A DNA stretch of 64,000 bases from Terribacillus halophilus (GTDB lineage Bacteria; Bacillota; Bacilli; Bacillales; Amphibacillaceae). The stretch's first letter is position 1. Each line of letters begins with the position of its first letter. The translations under genes and the position numbers were made by a program. The notes below the pieces were generated by a model, which was given only the letters and a program-made list of their open reading frames with translations, was not told the origin of the DNA and ran no database searches. This document shows positions 39,107 to 49,871 of this stretch, piece by piece. The stretch spans positions 163,970-227,969 of the forward strand of contig NZ_FMZB01000007.1 of NCBI RefSeq assembly GCF_900101385.1. Direction: 5' to 3'.

Positions 39107-40930
39107 ATGGCTGGTGCAATACCAGAAGAAGTAGTCGATGAAGTCCGCAAATCGAATGATATTGTGGATGTCATCGGTGAGCATGTCCAATTAAAGAAAC
39201 AAGGGCGGAACTATTTTGGACTTTGCCCTTTCCATGGCGAGAAGTCTCCATCTTTCTCTGTGACGCAGGAGAAGCAGATATTTCATTGTTTTGGCTGTGG
39301 TAAGGGGGGGAATGTATTCTCCTTCCTGATGGAACTGGAAGGCATTCCCTTCTCCCAGGCTGTACAGCGGCTCGCTGAAAGAAGCGGAACAGACATACCT
39401 GCTTATGTGACAGAGCAGCAGGACCGCGGACAATCCAAGGAAGAGCAGACAGCACTTGAGGCAAATGAATGGGTTGTGAAGCTTTATCACAACCTGCTGC
39501 GCAATACAAAAGAAGGCAAGACCGGTTATGAATATCTCCTTGGCCGCGGCCTGACCGAGGAGACGATTGATACATTCCAGCTGGGGTTTGCCCCGAACAG
39601 CAGGGACTTTACCGTGAAATTCCTCGAAGGAAAAGGGTACAAGCCACAAGAGCTGCTTCATACTGGTTTGTTTTCGGCCGATAAAGAGAATAAGCCACAA
39701 GATCGCTTCCGCGGCCGAGTTATCTTTCCAATCCGGAATCACCTTGGCAAGACGGTCGGATTTGGCGGTCGCACACTAGGCGGGGGTCAGGAACCGAAGT
39801 ATCTGAACAGTTCCGAAAGCGAGCTTTTCCAGAAAGGAAGGATGCTGTTCAATTTCGATCTGGCCAGGAGTGAAATCCGTAAAACGGCTCAGGTGGTCGT
39901 ATTCGAAGGGTATAATGATGTGATTGCAGCCTATCAGGCTGGGGTCAAAAACGGGGTTGCGACACTGGGCACTTCCCTGACTGATGCACAGGCGAGGCTT
40001 TTGAAGCGTTACGCGGAACAAGTCGTCATTTGTTACGATGGCGATAAGGCGGGATTTGAAGCTTCTTACCGAGCGTTGCAAGTATTGCAGAAGGCCGGCA
40101 ACCACGTACGTGTCGCCATGCTGAGAGATGGTCTTGATCCAGACGATTTCATCCGCGAACATGGGGCTGAAAAGTTCAAACGATCCATCATTGATGCTGC
40201 CCTGACCGCTATGTCCTTCATGATGCAGTACTTGAAGCAGGACTACAATCTTTCCATTGAAGGAGATCGCCTGCAATATGTAGAAAAAGTGTTGGATGAG
40301 ATTGCACAGATTGAAAGCTCCGTGGAAAGGGAACACTATTTGCGGGAGCTGTCGAATGCAATGGATCTTTCCGTTGATACACTTGCCTCCGATCTTGCGC
40401 CCAGACTGCGTAAAAAGGAAAACAGGAAAGCGGTCAGCAATCCGGCTAAACCGCAGGTTCCAAAACAGCACTCCCGCCATTATGAAAAAAAAATCCCAAC
40501 TGCTTTTCAGACGGCAGAAAAACAGTTGCTCGCGCATATGCTTAGAACAGCGGCAATTGCGGATAAAGTTCAGGAAGAAATAGGCGCTTCTTTCATAACC
40601 GAGCAGATCCAGGTGATTGCCACCCATCTATATGCCTTTTATGAGGAGGGCCATGAGGCGGATGTCAGCCAATTCGTATCATCGCTTGCCGATCCAGCGT
40701 TGCAGCAGCTGGTCATAGAAACTGCAATGCTGCCGGTGATCGAGGATATCAGTGATCAGGAAATCGGGGATTACATCCGGACGATCAAGCGCGAGCAAGT
40801 GAACAAGACGGACATAAGCCAGCTGCTGGCCGAGCAGCGGCAAGCCGAGCAGGAAAATGATCCTATTCGTGCAGCACAGATAGCCATGAAAATCATGGAA
40901 ATACGTAGAACTTTAAAAAGTTCTCTGTAA
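39107..40930 (+). CDS. dnaG: DNA primase
   Basis: Makes RNA primers for replication. The zinc-binding domain has C40, H43, C61 and C64 (CPFH...CFGC), the TOPRIM catalytic core has VVFEGYNDVIAAY and YDGDKAGFEA, and the C-terminus has the helicase-interaction part. The 607 residues match the family. It lies between yqxD and sigA, the macromolecular synthesis operon of Bacillus. Confidence 0.97.
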   Translation: MAGAIPEEVVDEVRKSNDIVDVIGEHVQLKKQGRNYFGLCPFHGEKSPSFSVTQEKQIFHCFGCGKGGNVFSFLMELEGIPFSQAVQRLAERSGTDIPAYVTEQQDRGQSKEEQTALEANEWVVKLYHNLLRNTKEGKTGYEYLLGRGLTEETIDTFQLGFAPNSRDFTVKFLEGKGYKPQELLHTGLFSADKENKPQDRFRGRVIFPIRNHLGKTVGFGGRTLGGGQEPKYLNSSESELFQKGRMLFNFDLARSEIRKTAQVVVFEGYNDVIAAYQAGVKNGVATLGTSLTDAQARLLKRYAEQVVICYDGDKAGFEASYRALQVLQKAGNHVRVAMLRDGLDPDDFIREHGAEKFKRSIIDAALTAMSFMMQYLKQDYNLSIEGDRLQYVEKVLDEIAQIESSVEREHYLRELSNAMDLSVDTLASDLAPRLRKKENRKAVSNPAKPQVPKQHSRHYEKKIPTAFQTAEKQLLAHMLRTAAIADKVQEEIGASFITEQIQVIATHLYAFYEEGHEADVSQFVSSLADPALQQLVIETAMLPVIEDISDQEIGDYIRTIKREQVNKTDISQLLAEQRQAEQENDPIRAAQIAMKIMEIRRTLKSSL

Positions 40931-40967
40931 CAATAGATAGCTTGATGTTTTGGAAGGAGGAGGACTT

Positions 40968-42089
40968 ATGGCAGAGAATAAGCCAGCAGGTTCTAAAGTG
41001 AATGATACTGAAATGACATTGGAGCAAGCAAAAGATCTCCTTGTTGAAATGGGTAAGAAGCGCGGAGTCCTTGCTTATGAAGAAGTAAGCGAGCGTCTTG
41101 CGAATTTCGAATTGGATTCCGATCAAATGGATGAAATCTACGAGCACTTGAACGAACAAGGTGTGGAAGTGATTGGTGAATCCGATCAGGACCCTAATAT
41201 GAAGCAAATCGCAAAAGAAGAGGAATTTGACTTGAATGATTTGAGTGTGCCGCTCGGCATCAAGATCAATGACCCTGTGCGTATGTACTTGAAAGAAATC
41301 GGACGTGTCGATTTATTGTCTGCAAAAGAAGAAATCGAACTTGCAGAACGGATCGAAGCCGGGGACGAAGTAGCAAAACGGAGATTGGCAGAAGCGAACC
41401 TTCGACTTGTTGTCAGCATTGCGAAACGCTATGTCGGCCGCGGTATGCTATTCCTTGATTTGATCCAGGAAGGTAATATGGGACTCATTAAGGCTGTTGA
41501 GAAATTCGATTACCGTAAAGGTTTCAAATTCAGTACGTATGCAACTTGGTGGATCCGTCAGGCAATCACTCGTGCAATTGCCGACCAAGCACGTACGATC
41601 CGTATTCCGGTGCACATGGTCGAAACAATCAATAAATTGATCCGCGTACAGCGTCAGCTCCTTCAGGATTTAGGTCGTGAACCGTCTCCGGAAGAGATTG
41701 GGGAAGAGATGGATCTCACGCCGGAAAAAGTACGTGAAATCTTGAAGATCGCACAAGAACCGGTATCCCTTGAAACGCCAATCGGCGAAGAAGATGATTC
41801 CCATCTTGGAGACTTTATCGAAGACCAGGAAGCAACCTCTCCATCTGATCATGCAGCATATGAATTGCTGAAAGAACAATTGGAGGATGTATTGGATACA
41901 TTGACTGACCGGGAAGAAAATGTTCTCCGTTTGCGTTTTGGACTTGATGACGGCAGAACGAGAACACTGGAAGAAGTCGGCCGTGTATTCGGCGTAACCA
42001 GAGAGCGTATCCGTCAAATCGAAGCCAAAGCATTGCGCAAGCTTCGCCACCCAAGCCGGAGCAAACGCTTGAAGGATTTCCTAGAATAA
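40968..42089 (+). CDS. sigA: SigA, primary RNA polymerase sigma factor
   Basis: Housekeeping sigma-70. The 373 residues show region 1.1, region 1.2 ([16 protein letters not shown]), region 2 ([19 protein letters not shown], then [18 protein letters not shown]), region 3 and the region 4.2 helix-turn-helix ([19 protein letters not shown]). Start ATG 40968 follows GGAAGGAGGAGG. A terminator follows after nine bases. Confidence 0.98.
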   Translation: MAENKPAGSKVNDTEMTLEQAKDLLVEMGKKRGVLAYEEVSERLANFELDSDQMDEIYEHLNEQGVEVIGESDQDPNMKQIAKEEEFDLNDLSVPLGIKINDPVRMYLKEIGRVDLLSAKEEIELAERIEAGDEVAKRRLAEANLRLVVSIAKRYVGRGMLFLDLIQEGNMGLIKAVEKFDYRKGFKFSTYATWWIRQAITRAIADQARTIRIPVHMVETINKLIRVQRQLLQDLGREPSPEEIGEEMDLTPEKVREILKIAQEPVSLETPIGEEDDSHLGDFIEDQEATSPSDHAAYELLKEQLEDVLDTLTDREENVLRLRFGLDDGRTRTLEEVGRVFGVTRERIRQIEAKALRKLRHPSRSKRLKDFLE

Positions 42090-42090
42090 G

Positions 42091-42141
42091 AAGGCTGCGC
42101 TCAGCTATCATGCGTTTCATCGCATGTGGCTGGGCTTTCTT
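42091..42141 (+). terminator. Terminator of the dnaG-sigA operon
   Basis: A stem with G-U pairs, GCTCAGCTATCATGCG with CGCATGTGGCTGGGC, around TTTCAT and followed by TTTCTT. Confidence 0.8.
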
Positions 42142-42262
42142 ATTGCCTTTGGGAATACATACATTTTACAAAAACTGAGAGGCGAATGCAAATTCTCCCG
42201 CCAAAAATTATGGGAGGAAATCTTACAAAAAACACGTATATTTGACAAAGGAGTTGGATATA

Positions 42263-42976
42263 ATGAACGTTTTATCATTATCAGAGCGTCTTTCGGCAGT
42301 AGCTGCTCATTTGCCCAAAGCTGCCCATTTTGTAGATGTCGGATCAGATCATGCATATCTGCCTTGCTACGTTTGTCTGAAAGATACTACAAGTCAAGCG
42401 ATAGCTGGTGAAATAAATGAAGGACCTTTCCGCAGTGCACAAAAGCAAGTTAAGCTGCAGGGCTTAATAGATCGCATCGATGTACGCAAGGGTGACGGTC
42501 TAGCGGTAGTGGAAGCAGATGAGGTGAAGCAAGTTGTCATTGCCGGGATGGGTGGACCTTTGATTGCTTCGATTTTGGAACAGGGTAAGGATAAACTCGG
42601 GCGTGTCGAACAGCTTATCGTGCAGCCGAATATTGATGCCAGGGTTCTGCGGAAATGGTTCCTAAACAATGGATTCGTATTGCAAAAAGAGCAGATCCTA
42701 GAGGAAGCAGGACATATTTATGAGGTGTTAGTCGCTGAGCGGCAGGGTAAGGATATTTATCACGGAGATGAAGCCATCCGCGACAAAGAGCTTTTGTTCG
42801 GTCCGATTTTGTTGAAAGATAAAAATGAAGCCTTCCGCACAAAGTGGCTTGATTACAAGCGGAAACTTGCACGAAACGTGGCGAACATGCAGCAAGCACA
42901 ACAAGTCGACGAAGCGAAGCTTGCATCCTTTAAAAAAGAACTCGCATGGCTTGAGGAGGAATTGGATGAGTGCTAA
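42263..42976 (+). CDS. trmK: TrmK, tRNA m1A22 methyltransferase
   Basis: SAM-dependent enzyme that methylates A22 of tRNA. The motif I region is FVDVGSDHAYLP, followed by the conserved VVIAGMGGPLIA and QPNIDARVLR. A C-terminal coiled coil (about 190-237) is typical. I start it at ATG 42263, ten bases after AAAGGAG. Length 237. The next gene starts inside its 3' end. Confidence 0.93.
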   Translation: MNVLSLSERLSAVAAHLPKAAHFVDVGSDHAYLPCYVCLKDTTSQAIAGEINEGPFRSAQKQVKLQGLIDRIDVRKGDGLAVVEADEVKQVVIAGMGGPLIASILEQGKDKLGRVEQLIVQPNIDARVLRKWFLNNGFVLQKEQILEEAGHIYEVLVAERQGKDIYHGDEAIRDKELLFGPILLKDKNEAFRTKWLDYKRKLARNVANMQQAQQVDEAKLASFKKELAWLEEELDEC

Positions 42977-44075
42977 GCAAATACGTATAGCAGATGTGAT
43001 CAAGCATTTTGAGTCTTGGTGCCCGCAATCGATCGCATATGATTGGGATAATGTCGGACTGCAGGTGGGAACGCTTGATGGCGAGGTAACAGGTGTCATG
43101 ACAACACTGGATGTGACCGAGGCTGTTGTTGATGAAGCAATTCGCAGCAACACGAATTTGATCATTGCCCATCATCCATTGTTATTTGCGCCGCCAAGGA
43201 AGCTGGACACTGACACACCGAAAGGCCGCATCATCCAGAAGCTTTTAAAACATGACGTAACTGTCTATGCCGCGCATACGAATCTTGACCTGATCGAAGG
43301 CGGTGTCAATGACATGCTGGCGGATGCTTTGGAATTGAATCAAAAAAGAGTTTTTTTGCCAGAAGGGAAGCAGACTTACAAGAAACTGATTGTCTTCGTT
43401 CCAAAGACGCATGAGCAAGAAGTAAAGGATGCCTTGCATGCGGGTGGGGCTGGCAACATAGGCAATTATGAGAAAGTCAGTTTTGTTTCAGGAGGCAGCG
43501 GGTACTTCCAGCCTAATGCCGATGCACAGCCTTTCATCGGTCAGGCAGGAGAGATAGAAAAAGTGGATGAAGTCCGCATGGAAGTACTTGTACCTAGTGA
43601 GAATGTAAACCAAGCGGTAACTGCAATGGTGAAGGCCCATCCGTATGAAGAAGTGGCATACGATATTTATCCGGTGGAACAAACAGGGAAGGTATATGGG
43701 TTGGGCCGTATTGGCAAATTACCTGTACCAATGACATTGCAGGAACTGGCTGAACTGGTAAAAGAGCGGTATGATGTCCAGCATGTGCGTTTTATAGGGG
43801 ATGCATCTGCTACGGTAGAAACAGTCGCTGTCCTCGGAGGAAGCGGTCGCGACTATATCAACCAGGCCCTCCAGCAGGCTGATGTCTATATTACTGGGGA
43901 CTTAACATTCCATGAAACACAGGATGCAATGGAAGCGGGTCTGAATCTGATCGATCCGGGCCATTATGCAGAAAAGATCATGAAGCAAAAAGTAGCCGAC
44001 TATTTACAGGCAGAATTCCTGGAAGTGCCTATTTTTACATCTCAAGTGAACACGGATCCGTTCCGAGGCATATGA
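42966..44075 (+). CDS. yqfO: YqfO, Nif3-like dinuclear metal-binding protein
   Basis: A 369-residue Nif3/GTP cyclohydrolase type 1-like protein with metal-binding histidines in LIIAHHPLLF and YAAHTNLDL, and the C-terminal HETQDAMEAGLNLIDPGHY. Between the two halves lies the PII-like insertion seen in Bacillus YqfO (about 130-235). The biochemical role is not settled. It overlaps trmK by 11 bases. Confidence 0.92.
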   Translation: MSAKQIRIADVIKHFESWCPQSIAYDWDNVGLQVGTLDGEVTGVMTTLDVTEAVVDEAIRSNTNLIIAHHPLLFAPPRKLDTDTPKGRIIQKLLKHDVTVYAAHTNLDLIEGGVNDMLADALELNQKRVFLPEGKQTYKKLIVFVPKTHEQEVKDALHAGGAGNIGNYEKVSFVSGGSGYFQPNADAQPFIGQAGEIEKVDEVRMEVLVPSENVNQAVTAMVKAHPYEEVAYDIYPVEQTGKVYGLGRIGKLPVPMTLQELAELVKERYDVQHVRFIGDASATVETVAVLGGSGRDYINQALQQADVYITGDLTFHETQDAMEAGLNLIDPGHYAEKIMKQKVADYLQAEFLEVPIFTSQVNTDPFRGI

Positions 44076-44077
44076 AA

Positions 44078-44106
44078 AAACCGAGTCCGTCACGGACTCG
44101 GTTTCC
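44078..44106. terminator. Shared terminator of yqfO and ispH
   Basis: Perfect 12-bp stem, AAACCGAGTCCG and CGGACTCGGTTT, with a TCA loop, between convergent genes. T-rich on both strands. Confidence 0.9.
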
Positions 44107-45054
44107 TTATGCTTTTTTAACTTTCACTTTCGGAAGGATTTTCTTCGGATCAACGTTGAATTCCAGCTTCACATCTTCCAGGTTTGCTGGATCGCATTTC
44201 TCGATGAAGTTGATAACTTCCTTCGTTACAGGAGTAGGGGTGGAGGCACCAGCAGTGATGGCCACTGTTTCAACACCTTCCAGCCATTCGAGTTTCAGCT
44301 GGGAAAGGTCCTCGATGCGGTATGCCTTCGTACCGGCAATTTCTTCGGATACTTGTGCAAGGCGATTGGAGTTGTTGCTTCGTGGATCACCTACAACCAA
44401 AGTCAAATCGGCATCTTTTGCTTGTTCAGCAACTGCTTCCTGGCGAACTTGAGTCGCCATGCAGATTTCTTGAATCATCTCTGTTTGCGGGAATTTCTCT
44501 TTTACAAGCTGCATAACGTCATAGACATCCCATTGGCTCATCGTCGTCTGATTTGTAACGATCAGCTTGGATGCTTCCAGTTCAAGTGCTTGTACGTCTT
44601 CCTCTGTCTGGACAAGATGAACCTTGCCGGGAGCAACACCAATTGCACCTTCTGGCTCAGGGTGTCCTTTTTTGCCGATATAGACGACTTCATAGCCCTC
44701 AGCGACTTTTTCACGGATCAAATCGTGTGTACGTGTCACATCCGGGCAAGTTGCATCAAGTACAGTCAGCCCTTTATCGTGGGCGCGCTGTTTTACTTCC
44801 GGTGAGACTCCGTGTGCGGTAAATACTACTGTACCGCTGTCTATTTGTTCTAAAAGCTCCATTCGGTTCGAACCATCGAGTGTGATGACGCCTTCCGTTT
44901 CGAAGGCATTGGTCACATGGGCATTGTGCACGATCATGCCGAGAATGTAGATCGGTCGGGGCAGATTTTCATCCCGTACGGCATTCTGCGCGATCACCAT
45001 GGCATCCACCACACCGTAGCAGTAACCTCGAGGCGCTATTTTAATTACGTTCAT
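44107..45054 (-). CDS. ispH: IspH, 4-hydroxy-3-methylbut-2-enyl diphosphate reductase
   Basis: Last step of the MEP isoprenoid pathway, giving IPP and DMAPP. The three cluster cysteines are C12 (PRGYCYG), C103 (ATCPDV) and C198 (EICMATQ). The 315 residues match the Bacillus form. Transcribed alone on the minus strand. Its pathway partner ispG is encoded 3 kb away on the same strand. Confidence 0.96.
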   Translation of the reverse strand: MNVIKIAPRGYCYGVVDAMVIAQNAVRDENLPRPIYILGMIVHNAHVTNAFETEGVITLDGSNRMELLEQIDSGTVVFTAHGVSPEVKQRAHDKGLTVLDATCPDVTRTHDLIREKVAEGYEVVYIGKKGHPEPEGAIGVAPGKVHLVQTEEDVQALELEASKLIVTNQTTMSQWDVYDVMQLVKEKFPQTEMIQEICMATQVRQEAVAEQAKDADLTLVVGDPRSNNSNRLAQVSEEIAGTKAYRIEDLSQLKLEWLEGVETVAITAGASTPTPVTKEVINFIEKCDPANLEDVKLEFNVDPKKILPKVKVKKA

Positions 45055-45165
45055 TCGCTGTGTTTCCCCCTTCTCCGTTTACACGGGACATCTATTTCTG
45101 GGTCTTCTCCATTATAAAGGCTATTCGGGAATATGACAAAGATTGTTTATTATCTGTGCGCAATC

Positions 45166-45194
45166 GTGCAAAATATGACAAAGTCCTCTATAAT
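45166..45194 (+). promoter_or_regulatory. Candidate promoter of cshB
   Basis: Perfect TATAAT at 45189-45194 with a weak -35 (GTGCAA) 17 bases upstream. It lies about 35 bases before the start codon. Confidence 0.5.
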
Positions 45195-45228
45195 GTATGA
45201 GTAAGAGAATGACCAAAAGGAGTTATAC

Positions 45229-46545
45229 ATGAAAAATCATCAATTCAAACAATACGCGCTTCAGCCGACAGTCAATGAAGCGATTGATAAACTGGGCTTT
45301 GCAAAACCGACGCCAATTCAGGAAAAAGTCATCCCGGCTGTACTTCGGGGAGAAAGTGTCATCGGCCAGTCACATACTGGTTCAGGAAAAACACATTCTT
45401 ATTTGATTCCGCTGTTCAGCAAGCTAAAAGAAGGCGAGCAGAACGCACAGTTCGTCGTCACTGCCCCTACACGGGAGTTGGCTATCCAGATTTATGAGGA
45501 AGCCCGTCACTTCATCAAACTTGCCGGTAAAGAGAACGAATGGCATACAAAGCTGTTCATTGGCGGTACAGACAAAAAGAGATCGATCGAGAAATTGAAA
45601 ACGCAGCCGCAAATCGTCATTGGTACACCAGGCCGAATCCTTGATTTGATGGAAGAGCAGGCTTTGGATCTATATCCTGCCACAAGCTTCGTTGTCGATG
45701 AAGCTGACTTGATGCTGGATCTTGGATTCATAAAAGAAGTGGATCAAATTTTGTCAAGAATGCGTCAGGATGTGCAGTTGCTTGTCTTCTCGGCGACAAT
45801 CCCTGAACGTCTGCAGCCATTCTTGAAAAAATACTTGGAAAATCCGAAGCACTTCGAAATAGGCGGTCATCTGTCCCCTGAAACGATGGAACATCGCTTG
45901 ATCCCGGTTCGTCACCGCGATGAAGCAGAAATGATCATGAAAATCGCAGATGTCATCCAGCCTTATATGGCGATCATCTTTGTTAACGGAAAAGATGCAG
46001 CCAACGTCCTGGCGGCTGAGTTGACGGATAAAGGCCTGGAAGTGGGTCTTTTGCATGGAGGATTGACGCCAAGGGAACGCAAACGTGTACTGCGGGATAT
46101 TCAGGAATTGCGTTTCCAATATCTCGTTGCGACCGATTTGGCAGCTCGGGGAATCGATATCAAGGGTGTCAGCCATGTCATCAATGCGCAGCTACCGAAA
46201 GAGGAGCCTTTCTATGTGCACCGTGTTGGAAGGACTGCACGCGCAGGAATGGAAGGAACGGCAATCAACCTTTATCATGATTATGACTTGGAGCTTATCC
46301 AAAAGCTTGATGCAAAAGGCCTCGAGTTCACTACTTATGACATTGCCAATGGTGAATGGAAAGAACTGAAAGCATGGAATGAGCGCGTAACAAGGAAAAA
46401 GACGGAATCCGACAACGAATCCCAAGCATGGAAGCAAGTGCGGAAGCCGAAGAAAGTAAAACCTGGATATAAACGAAAAATGAAGTATCAGAAAGATAAA
46501 ATCAAGAAAAAGCTGGACCGACAAGATCGTTTTAAGCGGAAGTAA
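45229..46545 (+). CDS. cshB: CshB, DEAD-box RNA helicase
   Basis: ATP-dependent RNA helicase linked to cold adaptation and mRNA turnover in Bacillus. Q-motif region (PTPIQEKVIP), motif I SHTGSGKT, DEAD motif VDEADLMLD, SAT, and VHRVGRTARAG. The C-terminus is a long basic tail (about 400-438). The start ATG 45229 follows AAAAGGAG. nfo follows after 15 bases, as in B. subtilis (yqfR-yqfS). Confidence 0.95.
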   Translation: MKNHQFKQYALQPTVNEAIDKLGFAKPTPIQEKVIPAVLRGESVIGQSHTGSGKTHSYLIPLFSKLKEGEQNAQFVVTAPTRELAIQIYEEARHFIKLAGKENEWHTKLFIGGTDKKRSIEKLKTQPQIVIGTPGRILDLMEEQALDLYPATSFVVDEADLMLDLGFIKEVDQILSRMRQDVQLLVFSATIPERLQPFLKKYLENPKHFEIGGHLSPETMEHRLIPVRHRDEAEMIMKIADVIQPYMAIIFVNGKDAANVLAAELTDKGLEVGLLHGGLTPRERKRVLRDIQELRFQYLVATDLAARGIDIKGVSHVINAQLPKEEPFYVHRVGRTARAGMEGTAINLYHDYDLELIQKLDAKGLEFTTYDIANGEWKELKAWNERVTRKKTESDNESQAWKQVRKPKKVKPGYKRKMKYQKDKIKKKLDRQDRFKRK

Positions 46546-46560
46546 GGAGATAGCAGATAT

Positions 46561-47448
46561 ATGATAATCGGATCACACGTTAGTATGAGCGGTAAGAAAA
46601 TGTTATTGGGTTCCAGTGAGGAAGCTTATTCCTACGGTGCCAATGCGATGATGATTTATACTGGTGCACCCCAGAACACACGGAGAAAGGCGATTGAGGA
46701 GCTGAATATCGAAGCAGGCCGGGCTCATATGAAAGAGCACGGAATAACCGACATCGTCGTACACGCTCCTTATATCATCAATATCGGTAATACAATCAAA
46801 CCGGAAACGTTTGAGCTCGGCGTCAACTTCCTCCGTAGTGAAATCGAGCGTACCGAAGCGATCGGGGCAAAACAGATCGTGCTTCATCCAGGTGCTCATG
46901 TCGGAGAAGGAGTCGCTGCCGGTATCCCGAAAATCATTGAAGGTCTGAATGAAGTATTGACTAAAGACCAGAATGTACAGATAGCCTTGGAAACCATGGC
47001 TGGAAAAGGATCTGAAATAGGGTCCAACTTTGAAGAATTGGCACGTATCATGGATGGTGTAACCCATAATGATAAGCTGTCCGTTTGCTTCGATACATGT
47101 CACACGCATGATGCAGGCTATGATGTCGTAAACGACTTCGATGGTGTCCTGGAGCAATTCGATAGAGCCGTCGGCCTGGACAGACTGAAAGTAATCCATG
47201 TCAATGACAGTAAAAATGAACGCGGGGCTAGAAAAGACCGACATGAAAATATCGGATTCGGTCATATCGGCTATGACGCACTTCGTTATATCGTTCATCA
47301 TGATCAGCTGCAGCAGCTGCCGAAGATTTTGGAAACACCATTTGTCGGCGAAGATAAGAAAAACAAAAAAGCCCCTTATGCACATGAAATCGATATGCTG
47401 ATGGCAAACAGCTTCAATCCGAACTTAAAAGAACATATCATGGCGTGA
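46561..47448 (+). CDS. nfo: Nfo, endonuclease IV
   Basis: Zinc-dependent AP endonuclease of base-excision repair, active in spores. Starts [15 protein letters not shown] and carries the conserved metal-site blocks [43 protein letters not shown] and [10 protein letters not shown]. Length 295 is normal. It is cotranscribed with cshB and followed by a terminator. Confidence 0.96.
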   Translation: MIIGSHVSMSGKKMLLGSSEEAYSYGANAMMIYTGAPQNTRRKAIEELNIEAGRAHMKEHGITDIVVHAPYIINIGNTIKPETFELGVNFLRSEIERTEAIGAKQIVLHPGAHVGEGVAAGIPKIIEGLNEVLTKDQNVQIALETMAGKGSEIGSNFEELARIMDGVTHNDKLSVCFDTCHTHDAGYDVVNDFDGVLEQFDRAVGLDRLKVIHVNDSKNERGARKDRHENIGFGHIGYDALRYIVHHDQLQQLPKILETPFVGEDKKNKKAPYAHEIDMLMANSFNPNLKEHIMA

Positions 47449-47484
47449 AAACACCCCGGAAGCTATTGCTTTCGGGGTGTTTTG
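47448..47484. terminator. Shared terminator of nfo and yqfT
   Basis: AACACCCCGGAAGC with GCTTTCGGGGTGTT, a 14-to-16-bp stem with a four-base loop, between convergent genes and T-rich on the plus strand. Confidence 0.88.
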
Positions 47485-47760
47485 CTACAACTGGATGCCG
47501 TGTTCTTTTGCCAGCTGCAGGAAGATTTGATGGGTTTTCTGTGCTGTTTGCGTATCGGTGATTTGGGCGAGGGCTTTCAGCATCTGCAGTCGATCGGATT
47601 CTTTGAATGGATCCAATTTGTTTTGCCGCAGGAATTGGACGATTTGGGATGCCTGCAGGGGAGTGAGATGCACTTGATATGCTTGGCTTTGCTCCAGGAT
47701 TTCATCTACAGTAAGATGCTTTAGCTTGTTCAGGACCAGTTTATGCACAATGAAATTCAT
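47485..47760 (-). CDS. yqfT: YqfT-like protein (DUF2624)
   Basis: A 91-residue, mostly helical protein (VDEILEQSQAYQVHLTP, AQITDTQTAQKTHQIF), typical of DUF2624 proteins encoded next to nfo in Bacillaceae. Function unknown; not predicted to be membrane-bound. The start ATG lies seven bases after GGAGG on the minus strand. Confidence 0.8.
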   Translation of the reverse strand: MNFIVHKLVLNKLKHLTVDEILEQSQAYQVHLTPLQASQIVQFLRQNKLDPFKESDRLQMLKALAQITDTQTAQKTHQIFLQLAKEHGIQL

Positions 47761-47879
47761 TGGAAACCTCCAGCTCTAGGATGTGGATGAAGCATAGGAA
47801 TTCCTTTATCTACCTGGTTAGTTTATGCGTGTATGACACAAACTAGAACCATACCTTACCCCAGATAAGGAGGTTTCAC

Positions 47880-48203
47880 ATGGATAAGGAGCAATTCGAT
47901 CAAGATGTAAAAACGAAACATGATGTCGAAACATCAGCGGAGATATCACCTGCTCAGGATAGCTACCGACGTTCTGAAAAGGAAGGCGGACAGCAGACAA
48001 CTGATACTGGCAAGGTCTTCGGCTATATCGCCTTGATCTTATCTGTTGCATCTTTCTTTTTCGCACCGATCCTTGTCGGGGCTGCTGGTATTGTCTTCGG
48101 CGTATTGGCGAAGAGAAAAGGCGCAGATACTCTAGGGAACATCGCTTTGATCGTAAGTATTTTAGCAATTGTCATTTCCCTATTTACAGCACCATATGTA
48201 TAA
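47880..48203 (+). CDS. yqfX: YqfX-like DUF4190 membrane protein
   Basis: A 107-residue protein with a polar N-terminal half and two hydrophobic helices in the C-terminal half (about 45-70 and 82-103), separated by a basic Gly-rich turn (LAKRKGAD), the DUF4190 pattern. Function unknown. Strong site AAGGAGG before ATG 47880. The position between yqfT and ispG matches B. subtilis. Confidence 0.78.
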   Translation: MDKEQFDQDVKTKHDVETSAEISPAQDSYRRSEKEGGQQTTDTGKVFGYIALILSVASFFFAPILVGAAGIVFGVLAKRKGADTLGNIALIVSILAIVISLFTAPYV

Positions 48204-48236
48204 AAAAGCTGACTCCATCTGGAGTCAGCTTTTTTA
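48202..48236. terminator. Shared terminator of yqfX and ispG
   Basis: Perfect 15-bp stem, AAAAAAGCTGACTCC and GGAGTCAGCTTTTTT, with an ATCT loop, between convergent genes; effective in both directions. Confidence 0.92.
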
Positions 48237-49343
48237 TGCTTTAGCTGCTTCTTTTTCTTTTGCTTGTTCGGCAAAGTATTCTTCGGCAAGCTTATCGATT
48301 TCGATTTTCAATTCATCGACCATTGTTTCTTCCGGTACCTTCCGGATGATCTCACCGTGGCGGAACAGCAAGCCTTCCCCGCGGGCACCAGCGATACCGA
48401 TATCTGCTTCACGCGCCTCGCCAGGACCGTTAACCGCACATCCAAGCACAGCGACTTTGATAGGTGCCTTGATCGTGCTGATATACTCCTCGACTTCATT
48501 GGCAATGCTGATCAAGTCAATTTCGATACGTCCGCATGTAGGACAAGAAATTAACGTAGCTGCATTGGAAGACAAGTTGAAGATCTTGAGAAGTTCACGT
48601 GCCACTTTTACTTCTTCCACCGGATCCGCACTTAGGGAAATACGCATTGTGCTTCCGATACCTTTACTTAGGATGGCACCCAAACCGGCAGCACTCTTCA
48701 CCGTACCGGCAAACAGTGTTCCTGATTCGGTGATACCAAGGTGAAGCGGATAAGGAATTACTTCTGCTGCTTTTTCATATGCTTCGATAGCCAAGGATAC
48801 ATCGGATGCTTTCAGGGATACGATGATATCATGGAAATCAAGTTCTTCCAAAATCTTGATATGATGCAATGCACTCTCTACCATGCCATCTGCAGTAGGG
48901 TAACCGTATTTTTCAAGGATATGACGCTCCAATGAACCGGCGTTCACACCGATACGGATCGGAATGCCCTTTGCTTTGGCTGCGTTCACGACAGCCTCAA
49001 CCTTTTCCCGTTTACCAATGTTACCAGGGTTGATTCGGATCTTGTCCGCTCCGCCTTCGATTGCTTTTAAAGCCAATTTATAGTTGAAATGTATATCTAC
49101 AACTAACGGAATGTTAATGCGCTTCTTGATTTCGGGAATCGCCTCAGCTGCGCGCTGGTCCGGACATGCAACCCGCACGACCTGGCAGCCTGCTTCCTCA
49201 AGACGCAGGATCTCCGCTACGGTAGCTTCCACGTCATGTGTCTTTGTCGTTGTCATGGACTGAATGACAACTTCGTTTTTACCGCCGATCGTAATGTCCC
49301 CAACTTTGACCTGACGGGTGTCTTGTCTGTGTATTAATGCCAT
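48234..49343 (-). CDS. ispG: IspG, (E)-4-hydroxy-3-methylbut-2-enyl-diphosphate synthase
   Basis: Penultimate enzyme of the MEP pathway, an iron-sulfur protein that makes HMBPP. The cluster ligands lie in SCPTCGR and [10 protein letters not shown] at the C-terminal side; the N-terminal TIM-barrel has [11 protein letters not shown] and INPGNIG. The 369 residues match the Bacillus enzyme. The start is ATG 49343 behind GGAGCG. Confidence 0.96.
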   Translation of the reverse strand: MALIHRQDTRQVKVGDITIGGKNEVVIQSMTTTKTHDVEATVAEILRLEEAGCQVVRVACPDQRAAEAIPEIKKRINIPLVVDIHFNYKLALKAIEGGADKIRINPGNIGKREKVEAVVNAAKAKGIPIRIGVNAGSLERHILEKYGYPTADGMVESALHHIKILEELDFHDIIVSLKASDVSLAIEAYEKAAEVIPYPLHLGITESGTLFAGTVKSAAGLGAILSKGIGSTMRISLSADPVEEVKVARELLKIFNLSSNAATLISCPTCGRIEIDLISIANEVEEYISTIKAPIKVAVLGCAVNGPGEAREADIGIAGARGEGLLFRHGEIIRKVPEETMVDELKIEIDKLAEEYFAEQAKEKEAAKA

Positions 49344-49459
49344 TTATATATCGCTCCTTTGATTATCGCGAGGAAAACAGGGATATATCCTTATATTTTC
49401 CCATTATAATGCTAATCCTGCTAAATTAGAAGTAACTAAGCTCAAGTTTAATAAAATCT

Positions 49460-49804
49460 TCATTTAGGATAATGGGGAAAATAGTAAGCGGATCCTGCAT
49501 CGAGTGCATATGGATCTTTTCCCGGATTCAGTTCCTCGAAATCCCGGATCACCTGTTCCATCGTAACGCGCAAGTCGTTATTGTTCAACTCATTTGCAAT
49601 AGAAAGTAGTGTGTCCCCTTGTTTTACCTGCAACAAAACTGGTTGAAACATCTCCTCGGTCAGTTCTTGCTTTTCATCGGTCACTTGTTCCTCTTTTTTT
49701 GTTTCGGCTGGTGCAGCAGGTATCGGGCTTCCGATCGTCAGATCCTTCCATATACTCATGAATAAAGCGCAGCAAAATAGAAAAATTCCGATCCGTTTCC
49801 ACAT
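49460..49804 (-). CDS. Membrane-anchored LysM-domain protein (YqfZ-like)
   Basis: A 114-residue protein with an N-terminal membrane segment or uncleaved signal (about 4-20), a short Glu/Lys-rich linker and a C-terminal LysM-like domain (VKQGDTLLSIANEL, then the NPG turn). It probably binds peptidoglycan. I start it at ATG 49804, six bases after GGGGGAG; a longer frame reaches 49879. Position beside ispG is that of B. subtilis yqfZ. Confidence 0.78.
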   Translation of the reverse strand: MWKRIGIFLFCCALFMSIWKDLTIGSPIPAAPAETKKEEQVTDEKQELTEEMFQPVLLQVKQGDTLLSIANELNNNDLRVTMEQVIRDFEELNPGKDPYALDAGSAYYFPHYPK

Positions 49805-49871
49805 AGACGCTCCCCCGATCCTTGGACTTTTATGATTAGTATTAGGCAGAGGAAGGAAAATACCTTTATAG

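Noticed and set aside
39776..40627. Minus-strand open frame of 283 codons
   Set aside because: It is the antisense shadow of dnaG, with no ribosome site and no recognisable domain.
40840..40900. SigH promoter inside dnaG for sigA, as in B. subtilis
   Set aside because: CAGGAAAA resembles the -35 half, but no GAAT-type -10 lies at a usable distance.
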